Source: Virgibacillus_F flavescens (GTDB lineage Bacteria > Bacillota > Bacilli > Bacillales > Amphibacillaceae). Taken from it: a stretch of 64,000 nt of DNA. The notes below the pieces were generated by a model. The model saw only the letters and a program-made list of their open reading frames with translations, had not been told where the DNA came from and made no database searches. Made by a program: the position numbers and the translations under genes. Below, in pieces: positions 26,630 to 34,517 of the stretch (position 1 is its first letter; each line of letters begins with the position of its first letter). Location: the NCBI RefSeq assembly GCF_050574275.1, contig NZ_CP192260.1, positions 496,001-560,000 of the forward strand, written 5' to 3'.

Positions 26630-27012
26630 TTCTCTTCCCCCTTAAGTCCTTTTCTGACCTTCTTGATCATATTAATTAGTTCATCTTCACTTATCTGAAG
26701 GCGCTCAGATTCTAAGACAACTTCATGAACAAGACTTTTCAGATTCTTGTCTTTTCTCTTATTCCTAATGATGTCAATCGCATCGTCTGATACAAATTTT
26801 CCTAATCCTCGTTTATTAAAAAGTATGCCTTCGTCAGATAGAATATTTAATCCTTTTGCTGCAGTCGCCGGGTTAATTGTATACATTTCTGCGAGCGTAT
26901 ACTGGGAGTGTACCTTCTCCCCTTGTTGAAATGTGCCGTTCAATATCTCTGTCTCCATCCATTCCGAAATTTGTATATAGATTGGTTTCGTGCTGTCCGT
27001 ATTAAGAATCAC
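26626..27012 (-). CDS. GntR family regulator, YtrA type, of the ABC operon
   Basis: 128 aa, starting at GTG 27012 behind AGAGGG. The winged helix has KPIYIQISEWMETEILNG, GEKVHSQYTLAEMYTINPATAAKG and LNILSDEGILFNKRGLGKFV. A short C-terminal helix pair follows. As in the B. subtilis ytr operon it is the first gene and likely represses the transporter until a cell-wall-active compound or other signal appears. A perfect inverted repeat directly after its -10 is the probable operator. Confidence 0.87.
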   Translation of the reverse strand: MILNTDSTKPIYIQISEWMETEILNGTFQQGEKVHSQYTLAEMYTINPATAAKGLNILSDEGILFNKRGLGKFVSDDAIDIIRNKRKDKNLKSLVHEVVLESERLQISEDELINMIKKVRKGLKGEEK

Positions 27013-27040
27013 TCTCGATCCCTCTTCTCATCCAAGTTAG

Positions 27041-27088
27041 TAAGTTAGTGTTGTAACTTAGTATATCTTCCACCCCCCTAAAATACAA
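27041..27088 (-). promoter_or_regulatory. Promoter and operator of the GntR-ABC operon
   Basis: On the minus strand, TTGTAT (27083-27088), a 17-bp spacer and TATACT (27060-27065). TAAGTTA gtgttg TAACTTA (27041-27060) is a perfect 7-bp inverted repeat starting at the downstream edge of the -10, a position where a bound repressor would block initiation. A further AAGTTAG half-site lies at 27034-27040. Confidence 0.75.
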
Positions 27089-27096
27089 CCACTATT

Positions 27097-27154
27097 TGGA
27101 AATAACTGGAGAAAGTACCAGGTACCGTTTCTCCTAACGGTACCTGGTACTTTC
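27097..27154. repeat. GGTACC palindromic repeat, copy 4
   Basis: It has 32 bases identical to copy 3 (27097-27128) followed by the same right arm ACGGTACCTGGTACTTT. It lies just upstream of the gntR promoter, so copies 3 and 4 bracket the ABC operon in the same orientation. Confidence 0.85.
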
Positions 27155-27168
27155 CATACACTTCACAT

Positions 27169-27196
27169 AAAAAAGCGCCTCCGATAGAGGCGCTTC
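27169..27196 (-). terminator. Terminator of the thiamine operon
   Basis: Read on minus: GAAGCGCCTC tatcg GAGGCGCTTTTTT. A 9-10 bp GC-rich stem with a U tract, about 10 bp after the tenA stop. Confidence 0.9.
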
Positions 27197-27208
27197 AAGT
27201 TGTGTCGT

Positions 27209-27895
27209 TTATACGGTTACGCTGTTACTAACTGGCCATTCCTGACACGTATATGCCATTTCCCAGAAGGATAATTCTAACTGACAGCTTTTACGGAATG
27301 CACTTTTAATCCGTTTGAGTTCTGCCTCACCAGCATCAGCAGCCAATTTATCAAGCATTTTTCTCAGCTGCATCGTAATCTCCTCTACCTCATCAGTCGC
27401 ATAAAATGAAATCCACTCATAAAATGGGTGATCCTGAGCAGGCTGATAACTTCTCAGTAGTTCCCTCCCAATCTCCAGATATGTCCATGGACACGGCAGA
27501 AGTGCAGCAATGAGTTCCCCCAAGCTCCCCGTATGCGCATGGTACATCATGTGCTTTACATAATGATCAGCCGATGGCGGAAGCGGATATCCTTGTAACT
27601 CTTCATAACTCACACCAATCTGTTCGCAAAAATTATGATGAGGGTGAATTTCGCTGTTTAACACAAAATCAACTTGCTTGTTAAAAAAGTTCACTTCCTT
27701 CCTCGTACTTGATTTTGAAATCGCAATTCCATAAATGTACATGAACGCATTTAAATATTCAAAATCAGCTTTTATATAATGGGCAAGTGCTTTTCGAGGC
27801 ACATTACCCTCTCCAATTCCCTGAACAAATGGATGATTAAAGATTGCCTCGTATACGTCCTGGTTTTCTTTACGCAATGATTCGGTAAATGTCAT
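27209..27895 (-). CDS. tenA: Thiaminase II / aminopyrimidine aminohydrolase TenA
   Basis: 228 aa from ATG 27895, which has GGGAGG 9 bp upstream; the longer frame has no site. The TenA fold is recognised from HPFVQGIGEGNVP, FEYLNAFMYIYGIA, CPWTYLEIGREL (the catalytic Cys is in ALLPCPW) and the C-terminal ELSFWEMAYTCQEW with its Glu. It hydrolyses 4-amino-5-aminomethyl-2-methylpyrimidine from degraded thiamine to HMP for salvage. It is the last gene of the thiD-thiM-thiE-thiW-tenA operon, 100 bp after thiW across a hairpin. Confidence 0.93.
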   Translation of the reverse strand: MTFTESLRKENQDVYEAIFNHPFVQGIGEGNVPRKALAHYIKADFEYLNAFMYIYGIAISKSSTRKEVNFFNKQVDFVLNSEIHPHHNFCEQIGVSYEELQGYPLPPSADHYVKHMMYHAHTGSLGELIAALLPCPWTYLEIGRELLRSYQPAQDHPFYEWISFYATDEVEEITMQLRKMLDKLAADAGEAELKRIKSAFRKSCQLELSFWEMAYTCQEWPVSNSVTV

Positions 27896-27927
27896 TGATT
27901 TTGCCTCCCTGGTGGAATTGTTGAAAG

Positions 27928-27984
27928 CCGCTAGAAGATAACAAATTAGTAGATTTATAGATAGAGAAATCTTCCCCCTAGCGG
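27928..27984 (-). promoter_or_regulatory. Intercistronic hairpin between thiW and tenA
   Basis: CCGCTAGAAGAT (27928-27939) and ATCTTCCCCCTAGCGG (27969-27984) are complementary apart from a 4-nt bulge, around a 29-nt AT-rich loop. There is no U tract, so it is probably not a terminator. It could be an mRNA processing or stability element that sets tenA expression apart from the rest of the operon. Confidence 0.5.
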
Positions 27985-27995
27985 TTCCCAAAAAC

Positions 27996-28484
27996 TCACA
28001 TATTTTGTAGTGCTCTTGCCTGTTTAACACGTGATACAACGATGTAGCCAATAACCGCTCCAGTAATGCTGCTCGTCAGAAACGATGGTATAAAAACAAA
28101 AGCACCAAACGTACTTCCCATCAGTACGTTCGCATAGGGGACTGCAAACAACGATCCGACCAGACCTGTCCCAACAATCTCTCCCGCAACAGCAAACATT
28201 TTTCGTCCAAATCTGTTATACAAAAACCCTGCAATAAAGGCACCAATCATCCCACCCGGAAATGCGAGTAAAGTTCCATACCCCAGCAAATTACGCATTA
28301 AGCCGATCATAAATGCAATGATTACCGCAAGACCAGGACCAAGCATTACTGCCGCCATAACATTGATTGCATGTTGAACAGGATATGCTTTTGCAATTCC
28401 TGCCGGGAACCAAAGCAGCTGGGACCCCACAGTGCCAATTGCTATAAACACTGCCATGGTTGTCAGCATTCTCGTCTTATTCAA
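27996..28484 (-). CDS. thiW: ThiW, thiamine-precursor ECF transporter S component
   Basis: 162 aa with five to six membrane helices. Conserved features are FPAGIAKAYPVQHAINVMAA and RNLLGYGTLLAFPGGMIGAF, typical of ThiW. This S component is predicted to import hydroxyethylthiazole with the shared EcfA/A'/T module encoded elsewhere. It starts one base after the thiE frame ends, and lies between thiE and tenA in a riboswitch-controlled operon. Confidence 0.92.
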   Translation of the reverse strand: MNKTRMLTTMAVFIAIGTVGSQLLWFPAGIAKAYPVQHAINVMAAVMLGPGLAVIIAFMIGLMRNLLGYGTLLAFPGGMIGAFIAGFLYNRFGRKMFAVAGEIVGTGLVGSLFAVPYANVLMGSTFGAFVFIPSFLTSSITGAVIGYIVVSRVKQARALQNM

Positions 28485-29129
28485 TTAAAACTTCCCCCCT
28501 CTCTCTACTTCTTCCGCTAATTTCCGCGCAGCTTCTTCACAATTGTTCGCCCTGCTTATCGCTGAAATAACAGATATTCCCGCTGCACCAGACCGCATAA
28601 TTTCACTTGTATTCATTCTGTCTATTCCACCAATCGCTACAACTGGCAAGTTAACCGCTCGACAGACTTCTTTTATTCTATCTATACCTACAGGTTCAAG
28701 GGCATCTTCTTTGGTCGATGTAGAATATACCGGACCTACTCCCAAGTAATCGGCTCCCTGTTGTTCGGCAAGATAAGCTTCTTTGACCGTCGATACCGAA
28801 ACTCCAACAGTCATATAAGCAGGTATTCGCTTTCTCACCGTCACAATCGACTCATCCTGTTGGCCGATATGTATCCCGTCAGCATGTAACTGAATTGCCA
28901 GCTTCACGTCATCGTTGACAATAAACGGGATTTTGTATTCACTGCATATATCGCGAAGTTCTGCACCAAGTTTATATTTTTCAACTCCACCCTTAGCGCC
29001 CACTCCCTTTTCTCGAAATTGAAAAGCTGAAATACCACCTTCAATTGCTCGCTTAAGAACGTCTGCTGGATTTTCCAACGTGTTGGTACTGCCCATTATG
29101 AAATATAAACGCAGATTAGCTTTCTTCAT
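28485..29129 (-). CDS. thiE: Thiamine-phosphate synthase ThiE
   Basis: 214 aa TIM barrel. Diagnostic motifs are LYFIMGSTN, QFREKGVGAKG, FIVNDDVKLAIQLHADGIHI, VGVSVSTVKEA, YLGVGPVYSTSTKEDA and VVAIGGIDRMN. It couples HMP-diphosphate with hydroxyethylthiazole phosphate to give thiamine phosphate. Its ATG overlaps the thiM end by 14 bp. Confidence 0.95.
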   Translation of the reverse strand: MKKANLRLYFIMGSTNTLENPADVLKRAIEGGISAFQFREKGVGAKGGVEKYKLGAELRDICSEYKIPFIVNDDVKLAIQLHADGIHIGQQDESIVTVRKRIPAYMTVGVSVSTVKEAYLAEQQGADYLGVGPVYSTSTKEDALEPVGIDRIKEVCRAVNLPVVAIGGIDRMNTSEIMRSGAAGISVISAISRANNCEEAARKLAEEVERGGKF

Positions 29130-29913
29130 GGCGATGCTCCTCCACGATCATCACCCTTGCTTGCACACTTTCCTCTGTTATCATAAAAAGCTGATCGATG
29201 AACGCTGCTAAAAACGTCCCTGGACCTTCAGCGCGCACTACGGCAAGTTCTGCTGCCACGCCATAAGTGGAAACTGCTTTCACAGAAGCCTCATAGAAGT
29301 CCATACTCACACTTGAAAATGCACCAATTACCGCAGTTAATAAACATCCAGTTCCTGTAACAAAAGGAAGCATTTCCACACCGTTTTTACACTTTGTAAC
29401 CCGTTTTCCATCTGTGATTACATCTGTTTTACCAGTCGAAATAACTACTGCCCCATGCCGCGTGGCTACTTTCCTCGCTATATCATCATCAATTTCTTCA
29501 ATGGAGGAATCGGCACCTTTCATCTCAACATCACACTCACCCAATGCTGCTATTTCTCCCGCGTTACCACAGATTACTGTCACATCTACCTGATCCAAAA
29601 TCCGCTTTACTGAAGAGCTCCGGAACACAGTTGCACCGACCGCTACCGGATCCAGGACTACCGGTATCCCTTTTTGATTAGCCGCTACACCAGCGAGTAT
29701 CATCGCCTCCGTCTGTTCCTTCGTACAAGTACCAATATTCAGCACAAGCGCATCAGCGTGTGACGCCATTTCCGCTGCTTCTTCAGGCGCATTCGCCATA
29801 GCTGGAGATGCCCCTAGAGCTAACAACCCATTAGCAGAAAAATTAGCGACAACCGTATTCGTAATATTATGGATTAGTGGATTTTGCTCGCGAATCTGTC
29901 CTATATAATTCAT
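29116..29913 (-). CDS. thiM: Hydroxyethylthiazole kinase ThiM
   Basis: 265 aa. The ThiM signature is NPLIHNITNTVVANFSANGL, with LGASPAMANAPEEA, LVLNIGTCTKEQ, LDPVAVGATVFR and the kinase loop VTGTGCLLTAVIGAF, where the Cys sits before the anion hole. It phosphorylates salvaged hydroxyethylthiazole. Its start overlaps the thiD stop by 4 bp. Confidence 0.95.
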   Translation of the reverse strand: MNYIGQIREQNPLIHNITNTVVANFSANGLLALGASPAMANAPEEAAEMASHADALVLNIGTCTKEQTEAMILAGVAANQKGIPVVLDPVAVGATVFRSSSVKRILDQVDVTVICGNAGEIAALGECDVEMKGADSSIEEIDDDIARKVATRHGAVVISTGKTDVITDGKRVTKCKNGVEMLPFVTGTGCLLTAVIGAFSSVSMDFYEASVKAVSTYGVAAELAVVRAEGPGTFLAAFIDQLFMITEESVQARVMIVEEHRHEES

Positions 29914-30740
29914 TTAAATTCTCCCCCGTCTAATTTTGGTAATCCTTGCAGTCTGTGCCCCCAATGATTAGTTGGCCCATTCCCCTTTCCCAGATTCAAA
30001 CTATAACGAATTGCATCGTTTATGAATTGTTTTGCTGTGAAAACAGCGTCATAAACAGATAATCCTTTCGCAAGCTCTGCAGCAATAACTGCTGAATACG
30101 TACACCCTGTTCCATGTGTATGTTTTGTGTTCAGCCGCTCTGCAGGAAGCTTTGTCAGATTTGAACCATCATACAAAATATCCGTAGCTGCATCGTTAAA
30201 ATGCCCACCTTTTACCACCGCAGCTCCTGCACCAAGTTCATGAACAATACGTCTTGCTGCATCTTCTGCATCATGGATCGTTTCAATCGATTCAGAGAGT
30301 AACACTTCGGCTTCCGGTATGTTCGGCGTTACCACCGCAGCAAGCGGAATCAATCGTTCCATCATCGTTTTTCTTGCATTTACATCCATCAAATAATCGC
30401 CGCTAGTTGCTACCATTACAGGATCAATTACATAAGGAATTGATGTCCCGCCAATACTGTCTGCAATTACTTCCATCATTCCCGAAGTAGCTACCATCCC
30501 TGTTTTTAGTACATCCGGTAAAATATCACGCAGCACGCATTCGATTTGATCAAGGATCATTTCAATTGGTAAATGCTCGACAGTCTTCACACCTAGCGTA
30601 TTTTGAGCGACAACCGACGTAACCACGCTCATGCCATATACCCCTCGTTCCTGAAACGATTTAAGATCAGCCTGAATCCCTGCCCCTCCAGTTGGATCAG
30701 TACCAGCAATAGTAAGTGCCGTTGGAATTGAATTGTTAAT
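29910..30740 (-). CDS. thiD: HMP/HMP-phosphate kinase ThiD
   Basis: 276 aa if it starts at ATT 30740. Kinase motifs are ALTIAGTDPTGGAGIQADLKSF, YGMSVVTSVVAQNT, VIDPVMVATSGD, TPNIPEAEVLL, VVKGGHF and THGTGCTYSAVIAA. It makes HMP-PP for ThiE. No ATG or GTG is available. The frame extends to TTG 30776, but that codon lies in the left arm of a hairpin and has no ribosome binding site. AAAGGGG (30750-30756) is 9 nt before ATT 30740, so the rare ATT start is preferred. The same AAAGGGG is sequestered by a CCCCTTTT arm, suggesting combined transcriptional and translational control. Confidence 0.9.
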   Translation of the reverse strand: MNNSIPTALTIAGTDPTGGAGIQADLKSFQERGVYGMSVVTSVVAQNTLGVKTVEHLPIEMILDQIECVLRDILPDVLKTGMVATSGMMEVIADSIGGTSIPYVIDPVMVATSGDYLMDVNARKTMMERLIPLAAVVTPNIPEAEVLLSESIETIHDAEDAARRIVHELGAGAAVVKGGHFNDAATDILYDGSNLTKLPAERLNTKHTHGTGCTYSAVIAAELAKGLSVYDAVFTAKQFINDAIRYSLNLGKGNGPTNHWGHRLQGLPKLDGGEFK

Positions 30741-30741
30741 A

Positions 30742-30784
30742 GAAAAAAACCCCTTTCGAATTAATAGAAAATCCAAAAGGGGCA
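30742..30784 (-). terminator. Second attenuator hairpin, covering the thiD ribosome binding site
   Basis: On the minus strand, CCCCTTT (30776-30782 region) pairs with AAAGGGG (30750-30756) and is followed by seven T (30743-30749). It could terminate transcription, and its 3' arm is also the only good Shine-Dalgarno sequence for thiD. Confidence 0.65.
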
Positions 30785-30812
30785 GGTAGAATCTGGTGAT
30801 TTTTTAAAATAC

Positions 30813-30843
30813 AAAAAAACCACACCAGAAACTGGAGTGGTTT
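30813..30843 (-). terminator. First attenuator of the thi operon
   Basis: On the minus strand, AAACCACtCCAG ttt CTGGtGTGGTTT followed by a U tract. It lies about 50 nt after the TPP aptamer and is the expected expression platform. Confidence 0.85.
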
Positions 30844-30893
30844 GTAAGTGAATAAACTAAAGACAAACATGCCTTTAATTAAAAACAACCGAA

Positions 30894-30982
30894 CTCCACT
30901 TTCCTACGCTAGTATGAACTAGATCAGGTTCGAAGGGATAAAGGATTTCCTTATCTCAGCCAAATGGCACCCCTAGTGGACT
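30894..30982 (-). promoter_or_regulatory. TPP riboswitch (THI element)
   Basis: On the minus strand the conserved blocks occur in order: TCCACTAGGGGTGCC, GCTGAGAT, CCCTTCGAACCTGATCT, and TAGCGTAGGAAAGTGGA closing the P1 helix. These are the pyrimidine and pyrophosphate sensor loops of the thiamine pyrophosphate aptamer. Ligand binding should favour the downstream terminators and shut off thiD-thiM-thiE-thiW-tenA. Confidence 0.97.
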
Positions 30983-31002
30983 TTCTATTAAGTTATAACC
31001 TT

Positions 31003-31031
31003 ACTAAAACACGTATCCAATTCTTTGTCAA
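31003..31031 (-). promoter_or_regulatory. Candidate promoter of the thi operon
   Basis: On minus, TTGACA (31026-31031), 17 bp, then TTTAGT (31003-31008). The start would be about 15-20 nt before the riboswitch. The -35 is perfect and the -10 is weak. Confidence 0.5.
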
Positions 31032-31049
31032 TTTACCGGAAGTGTTATC

Positions 31050-31523
31050 TCACTTAAGCTTCTTTATCATTCTATAATTAATAAACTCCACTCCTGCAAT
31101 CAGCTTCGATTGATCCTGTTGAACTTCATAGCCTTGCGAAAGAAAGAAGGGCCTGGCGGTTATACTTGCTTCAACTGTTAACAGGCTAATACCCAGCGTA
31201 ACCGCCTCCGCTTCTAAGAGCTCAATAAGGTTCGAAGCAACACCTTCTCCCTGATGACTTTTATGTACATAAAGTAAATCAATCAAGCCATCCTCCGTAA
31301 GGTTACTAAACCCCACCATTTCACCTTTCATAAAAGCAACATACGTTAAACTTCTATCCAGCCTCGCAACCCATTCTTCGGTCGTTTGCGCATTCGCCGC
31401 CCATTCTTTCACCTGTTCCTTCGAATAGTCCTTACGATTTACACGCAACACTGTTTCTCTAAATAACGTTACAATCTCATCAACCATACTCTTTTCAAAT
31501 CGCTTTAATTGCATGTCTGGCAT
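31050..31523 (-). CDS. GNAT family N-acetyltransferase
   Basis: 157 aa. The core motifs are MVGFSNLTEDGLIDLLYVHK and SHQGEGVASNLIELLEAEA (acetyl-CoA loop), and the C-terminus ARPFFLSQGYEV matches the YafP-like group. Start ATG 31523 lies 5 bp after the preceding gene's stop; its own ribosome site is weak, so coupling is likely. It is the last gene of a six-gene run of small-molecule-modifying enzymes (31050-34351). Confidence 0.83.
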   Translation of the reverse strand: MPDMQLKRFEKSMVDEIVTLFRETVLRVNRKDYSKEQVKEWAANAQTTEEWVARLDRSLTYVAFMKGEMVGFSNLTEDGLIDLLYVHKSHQGEGVASNLIELLEAEAVTLGISLLTVEASITARPFFLSQGYEVQQDQSKLIAGVEFINYRMIKKLK

Positions 31524-31528
31524 AACGA

Positions 31529-32008
31529 TTACACATCCATTTCCATTCGTACGAACTCATACCTGCTCCCGTTTGTGTCCTGCATAAAGGTATCCATCTC
31601 TTTAAAACCAGCTTTCTTATAAACTTTTATCGCGCGTTGATTAAAGATAGCTACTGATAAGGTTAGTTTGTCAGGACAATAATTTGATTCAGCAAATTCT
31701 ATACCCGCTTCGATAAACCCTAAACCGATCCCTTTCCCAGTTAGGTCAGGACGCATTCCCAATCCGACTTCAATCGTATTCGCCTGCTTTCCAGTAAAAT
31801 TGAAAAAGCCAATCAGTTCCCCGTTATCCTCGACCACATAAAAAGATTCACCCCTTAGCCCGGGATCGATGAATTCCTGGAAATCTTCCTCATCTGCTTG
31901 AATATCGTAGAATGAATACTCACCATCATAATGCCAGTTGTATGCGATATCTTCTGCCTGATTCTGCGTCATTTGTGTGAAATTCCACTTCACTTTAATT
32001 TCGCTCAC
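31529..32008 (-). CDS. GNAT family N-acetyltransferase
   Basis: 159 aa, with a GTG start at 32008 that overlaps the Nudix gene by 14 bp. Motif A is [20 protein letters not shown], followed by [17 protein letters not shown]. The neighbouring open frames overlap or nearly abut, so it is translated within the same operon. The start is uncertain: a later ATG within the first 15 codons is possible. The substrate is unknown. Confidence 0.83.
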   Translation of the reverse strand: MSEIKVKWNFTQMTQNQAEDIAYNWHYDGEYSFYDIQADEEDFQEFIDPGLRGESFYVVEDNGELIGFFNFTGKQANTIEVGLGMRPDLTGKGIGLGFIEAGIEFAESNYCPDKLTLSVAIFNQRAIKVYKKAGFKEMDTFMQDTNGSRYEFVRMEMDV

Positions 32009-32426
32009 CTTGAAACGTATACTTGGCAGACGATTCCAGCAATACGTTTAGTCCATTTTCATGGTATGGCATCAAGTTGGACGCTTCCTCTATATCCATC
32101 CACTTCACTTCAGAAATTCCAACCCTTTCATCCGTATCCTGTATTGCAAGCTCACCACCTGTAACTTTTGCGTTAAATGTAACGAACAACGCATGATGCT
32201 TCGAATTTTCCATAAATGCTTCATTCACTGCCACGATATCACCAACCTCAACCGTTAATCCTGTTTCTTCCCTCGCTTCACGTACAGCAGCCATATCTAA
32301 CGTTTCCCCAGGTTCCACGGCTCCTCCAGGCAACGTCCAATTATTGAATTTATTATTTTTTACCATTAACACCTTATTTTCCTGTTCATTAAAAATCAGT
32401 GAATAAGCAACATCAACTCGCTCCAT
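31995..32426 (-). CDS. Nudix hydrolase
   Basis: 143 aa. The Nudix box is complete: [18 protein letters not shown] with REETGL following, satisfying Gx5Ex7REUxEExGU. It cleaves a nucleoside diphosphate linked to another moiety, releasing pyrophosphate or a monophosphate. The preceding WTLPGG strand is typical of MutT/ADP-ribose-like members, but specificity is unclear. It sits between acetyltransferase genes in the operon, one base downstream of its upstream neighbour. Confidence 0.9.
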   Translation of the reverse strand: MERVDVAYSLIFNEQENKVLMVKNNKFNNWTLPGGAVEPGETLDMAAVREAREETGLTVEVGDIVAVNEAFMENSKHHALFVTFNAKVTGGELAIQDTDERVGISEVKWMDIEEASNLMPYHENGLNVLLESSAKYTFQGERN

Positions 32427-32427
32427 A

Positions 32428-32940
32428 TTAATTAATCCTCCTATTTTCGATCCAAAATCGCCGCTTCATATCGCCATCTTCCTCTATAAAATGGCTATCC
32501 TCTACTCCACCATTATTCAGAATCGTCTTAGCCGAACCAACATTGTCTGCATCGCAAGTCACAAGGACCCGTGTAATATTCAGTTCCTTACATTTCTTTA
32601 ACGCTTCCGCCAAAATAAGTGTTGCATAGCCTTTTCTTCGCTCAGAAGGACGAACACTGTATCCAATATGTCCTCCTATATTGAATAAATGCTCATTTAA
32701 TTCATGACGAATATCAACCATTGCTACAACTCTGTCCGCTTCATTAATCAAGAAATAATTCGAGCTAGGCAGCCAGCGTTCGTTTCCTTTCTCCCGATCT
32801 GCTAACGCTTCTAGAAATTCTTTATAACTGTCATGACCATCTAAAGAAAAACTGCTCGGCACCATGCTCGGTTGATCCCATTCTTCGACATATTTTTGAT
32901 GTTCATGCCCCCACTCGATAGAGGGTCTCACTAATTTCAT
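32428..32940 (-). CDS. GNAT family N-acetyltransferase
   Basis: 170 aa from ATG 32940, which has GAGGTGG 6 bp upstream. An alternative TTG 18 bp further out overlaps that site and is rejected. Motifs: [30 protein letters not shown] (acetyl-CoA loop), [19 protein letters not shown]. The Ile-Gly-Tyr strand and D-N-x2-S helix match a common Bacillus acetyltransferase group. The substrate is unknown. Confidence 0.85.
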   Translation of the reverse strand: MKLVRPSIEWGHEHQKYVEEWDQPSMVPSSFSLDGHDSYKEFLEALADREKGNERWLPSSNYFLINEADRVVAMVDIRHELNEHLFNIGGHIGYSVRPSERRKGYATLILAEALKKCKELNITRVLVTCDADNVGSAKTILNNGGVEDSHFIEEDGDMKRRFWIENRRIN

Positions 32941-32954
32941 TCCATCCCACCTCT

Positions 32955-33512
32955 TCAATCAGCATATTTAAGTATTTTCGCAGGGTTTCCCCCAACAACT
33001 GCGCAATCTGGAACGTCTTTTGTAACAACAGCTCCTGATGCAATCACAGCGTTATCTCCAATCGTCACACCTGGATTAATCACTGCTCTTCCACCGATCC
33101 ACACATTGTCTCCAACTGTTACGGGTTTTCCATACTCTAAACCACTTATCCGTTCCACAGCATCAATTGGATGAGTAGCTGTATAAATATGCACACCAGG
33201 AGCAATGGCACAATTTTCACCTATTCTCACTTCACATACATCTAGAATCACACAGTCAAAATTCGCAAAAAAGTTTTCACCGACATGGATGTTGTAGCCA
33301 TAATCACATTTAAAGCTGGATTCAATAAAAAGATTCTCCCCTGTCGACCCAAACCACTCTTTTAAAAGCTTTGTACGGTCCTGATCTGTTTCAGCCATTT
33401 GATTAAATTTCCTAATCAATCTTCTTGCATTCAAACGCTCTTCCACCAGATCAGGGTCAGATGGATCGTACAGCTCTCCGTCCATCATTTTTTGTTTTTC
33501 CGATTTCTTCAT
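32955..33512 (-). CDS. maa: Maltose O-acetyltransferase Maa
   Basis: 185 aa left-handed beta-helix acyltransferase. An N-terminal Mac domain ([19 protein letters not shown]) is followed by hexapeptide repeats. The catalytic His lies in [28 protein letters not shown] and [12 protein letters not shown] are the signature C-terminal coils. It transfers acetyl from acetyl-CoA to maltose, glucose or related sugars. It lies in the acetyltransferase/Nudix operon. Confidence 0.92.
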   Translation of the reverse strand: MKKSEKQKMMDGELYDPSDPDLVEERLNARRLIRKFNQMAETDQDRTKLLKEWFGSTGENLFIESSFKCDYGYNIHVGENFFANFDCVILDVCEVRIGENCAIAPGVHIYTATHPIDAVERISGLEYGKPVTVGDNVWIGGRAVINPGVTIGDNAVIASGAVVTKDVPDCAVVGGNPAKILKYAD

Positions 33513-33517
33513 ATGTA

Positions 33518-34351
33518 TTACTCACCCTTCACCGGATACGAATAATAGTCCTGCACTTCATAGGATTTAAAACCACAGTTTTCATAAAGCTTTAACGCGT
33601 TCTTGTTTTCGGCCGCTACCTCCAAAACAATAGTCTTACCCGCGTCACTCTCTGCAAGAACAGTCTTAGTCAGTGCAGTTCTTCCATATCCTTTCCCCTG
33701 GGATTCCGGAAAAATGGCGAAACCATAAATATAGGTTTCTTCTTCATCCCGCATAATGCCGATTTTACCTATAATTTCCTCATTCACTTCGATCATATAG
33801 GAACTTTTCTTATGATTCTTTACGTTTTCCTGATTGAATTCGCGAGCACCCGCTTCATCAAACCCAAAACACTTCACATCCAGGCGAATTTTCGTTTCCA
33901 AATCCGCCGAATTAGCTTCTCTAATCTTTACATGAGCGAAGTTCTTCGACTCTAGGCTAGTATCGTGCCATTGCATTTGGTATTCTGAAAAATCATATAC
34001 AGCAGGATATTTTTGCAGCCATTGTTTTGCCGAGTCAGAGTTTGCTGGCGCATTAATTAATATTTCTTTAGCATTTTCTGGCATATTTACAATTGCTTTA
34101 CGGAATAGTTCAGAAAAAATGCCTTTCCTGCGAAAATCAGTATGAACCATACCGCTAATTTCATATTTCTTTCCAAACGGGTAAATTGCCAGGTATCCAG
34201 CCAACGCATCACCTTCATAGTGAAAAAAATCCAGTATATTACTTCCACGTTCTTTAAGCATCTCCCAATTCAGCTTTAACTGAATGTGATCTGCCTTTTC
34301 ACAAGTGTCCTGCAGTTGCTTAATATCATATAATTCTTTTTCGCTTAACAT
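33518..34351 (-). CDS. Two-domain GNAT acetyltransferase
   Basis: 277 aa from ATG 34351, with GAGGAG 7 bp upstream; the longer frame lacks a site. There are two GNAT domains. The first (about 1-145) has [20 protein letters not shown]. The second (about 155-277) has [20 protein letters not shown] and [19 protein letters not shown]. This tandem arrangement is typical of a group of uncharacterised Bacillus acetyltransferases. It heads the operon running down to 31050. The substrate is unknown. Confidence 0.87.
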   Translation of the reverse strand: MLSEKELYDIKQLQDTCEKADHIQLKLNWEMLKERGSNILDFFHYEGDALAGYLAIYPFGKKYEISGMVHTDFRRKGIFSELFRKAIVNMPENAKEILINAPANSDSAKQWLQKYPAVYDFSEYQMQWHDTSLESKNFAHVKIREANSADLETKIRLDVKCFGFDEAGAREFNQENVKNHKKSSYMIEVNEEIIGKIGIMRDEEETYIYGFAIFPESQGKGYGRTALTKTVLAESDAGKTIVLEVAAENKNALKLYENCGFKSYEVQDYYSYPVKGE

Positions 34352-34517
34352 CTCAATTCTCCTCACTTTACACTTATCACTAACTATACTTATTTCTACA
34401 TAAAGAGCCAATATTCCTTTTTATGTAGAAATTTTAAATCAAAAAATAGATAAATGGATAATCTCAATCCTCTTTGTTAAAATCGGACATAGAACAAACG
34501 CCTGAGGAGGTTGCGAA

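Noticed and set aside
29910..30776. thiD start at TTG 30776
   Set aside because: It is inside the attenuator hairpin and has no ribosome site; ATT 30740 is better placed.
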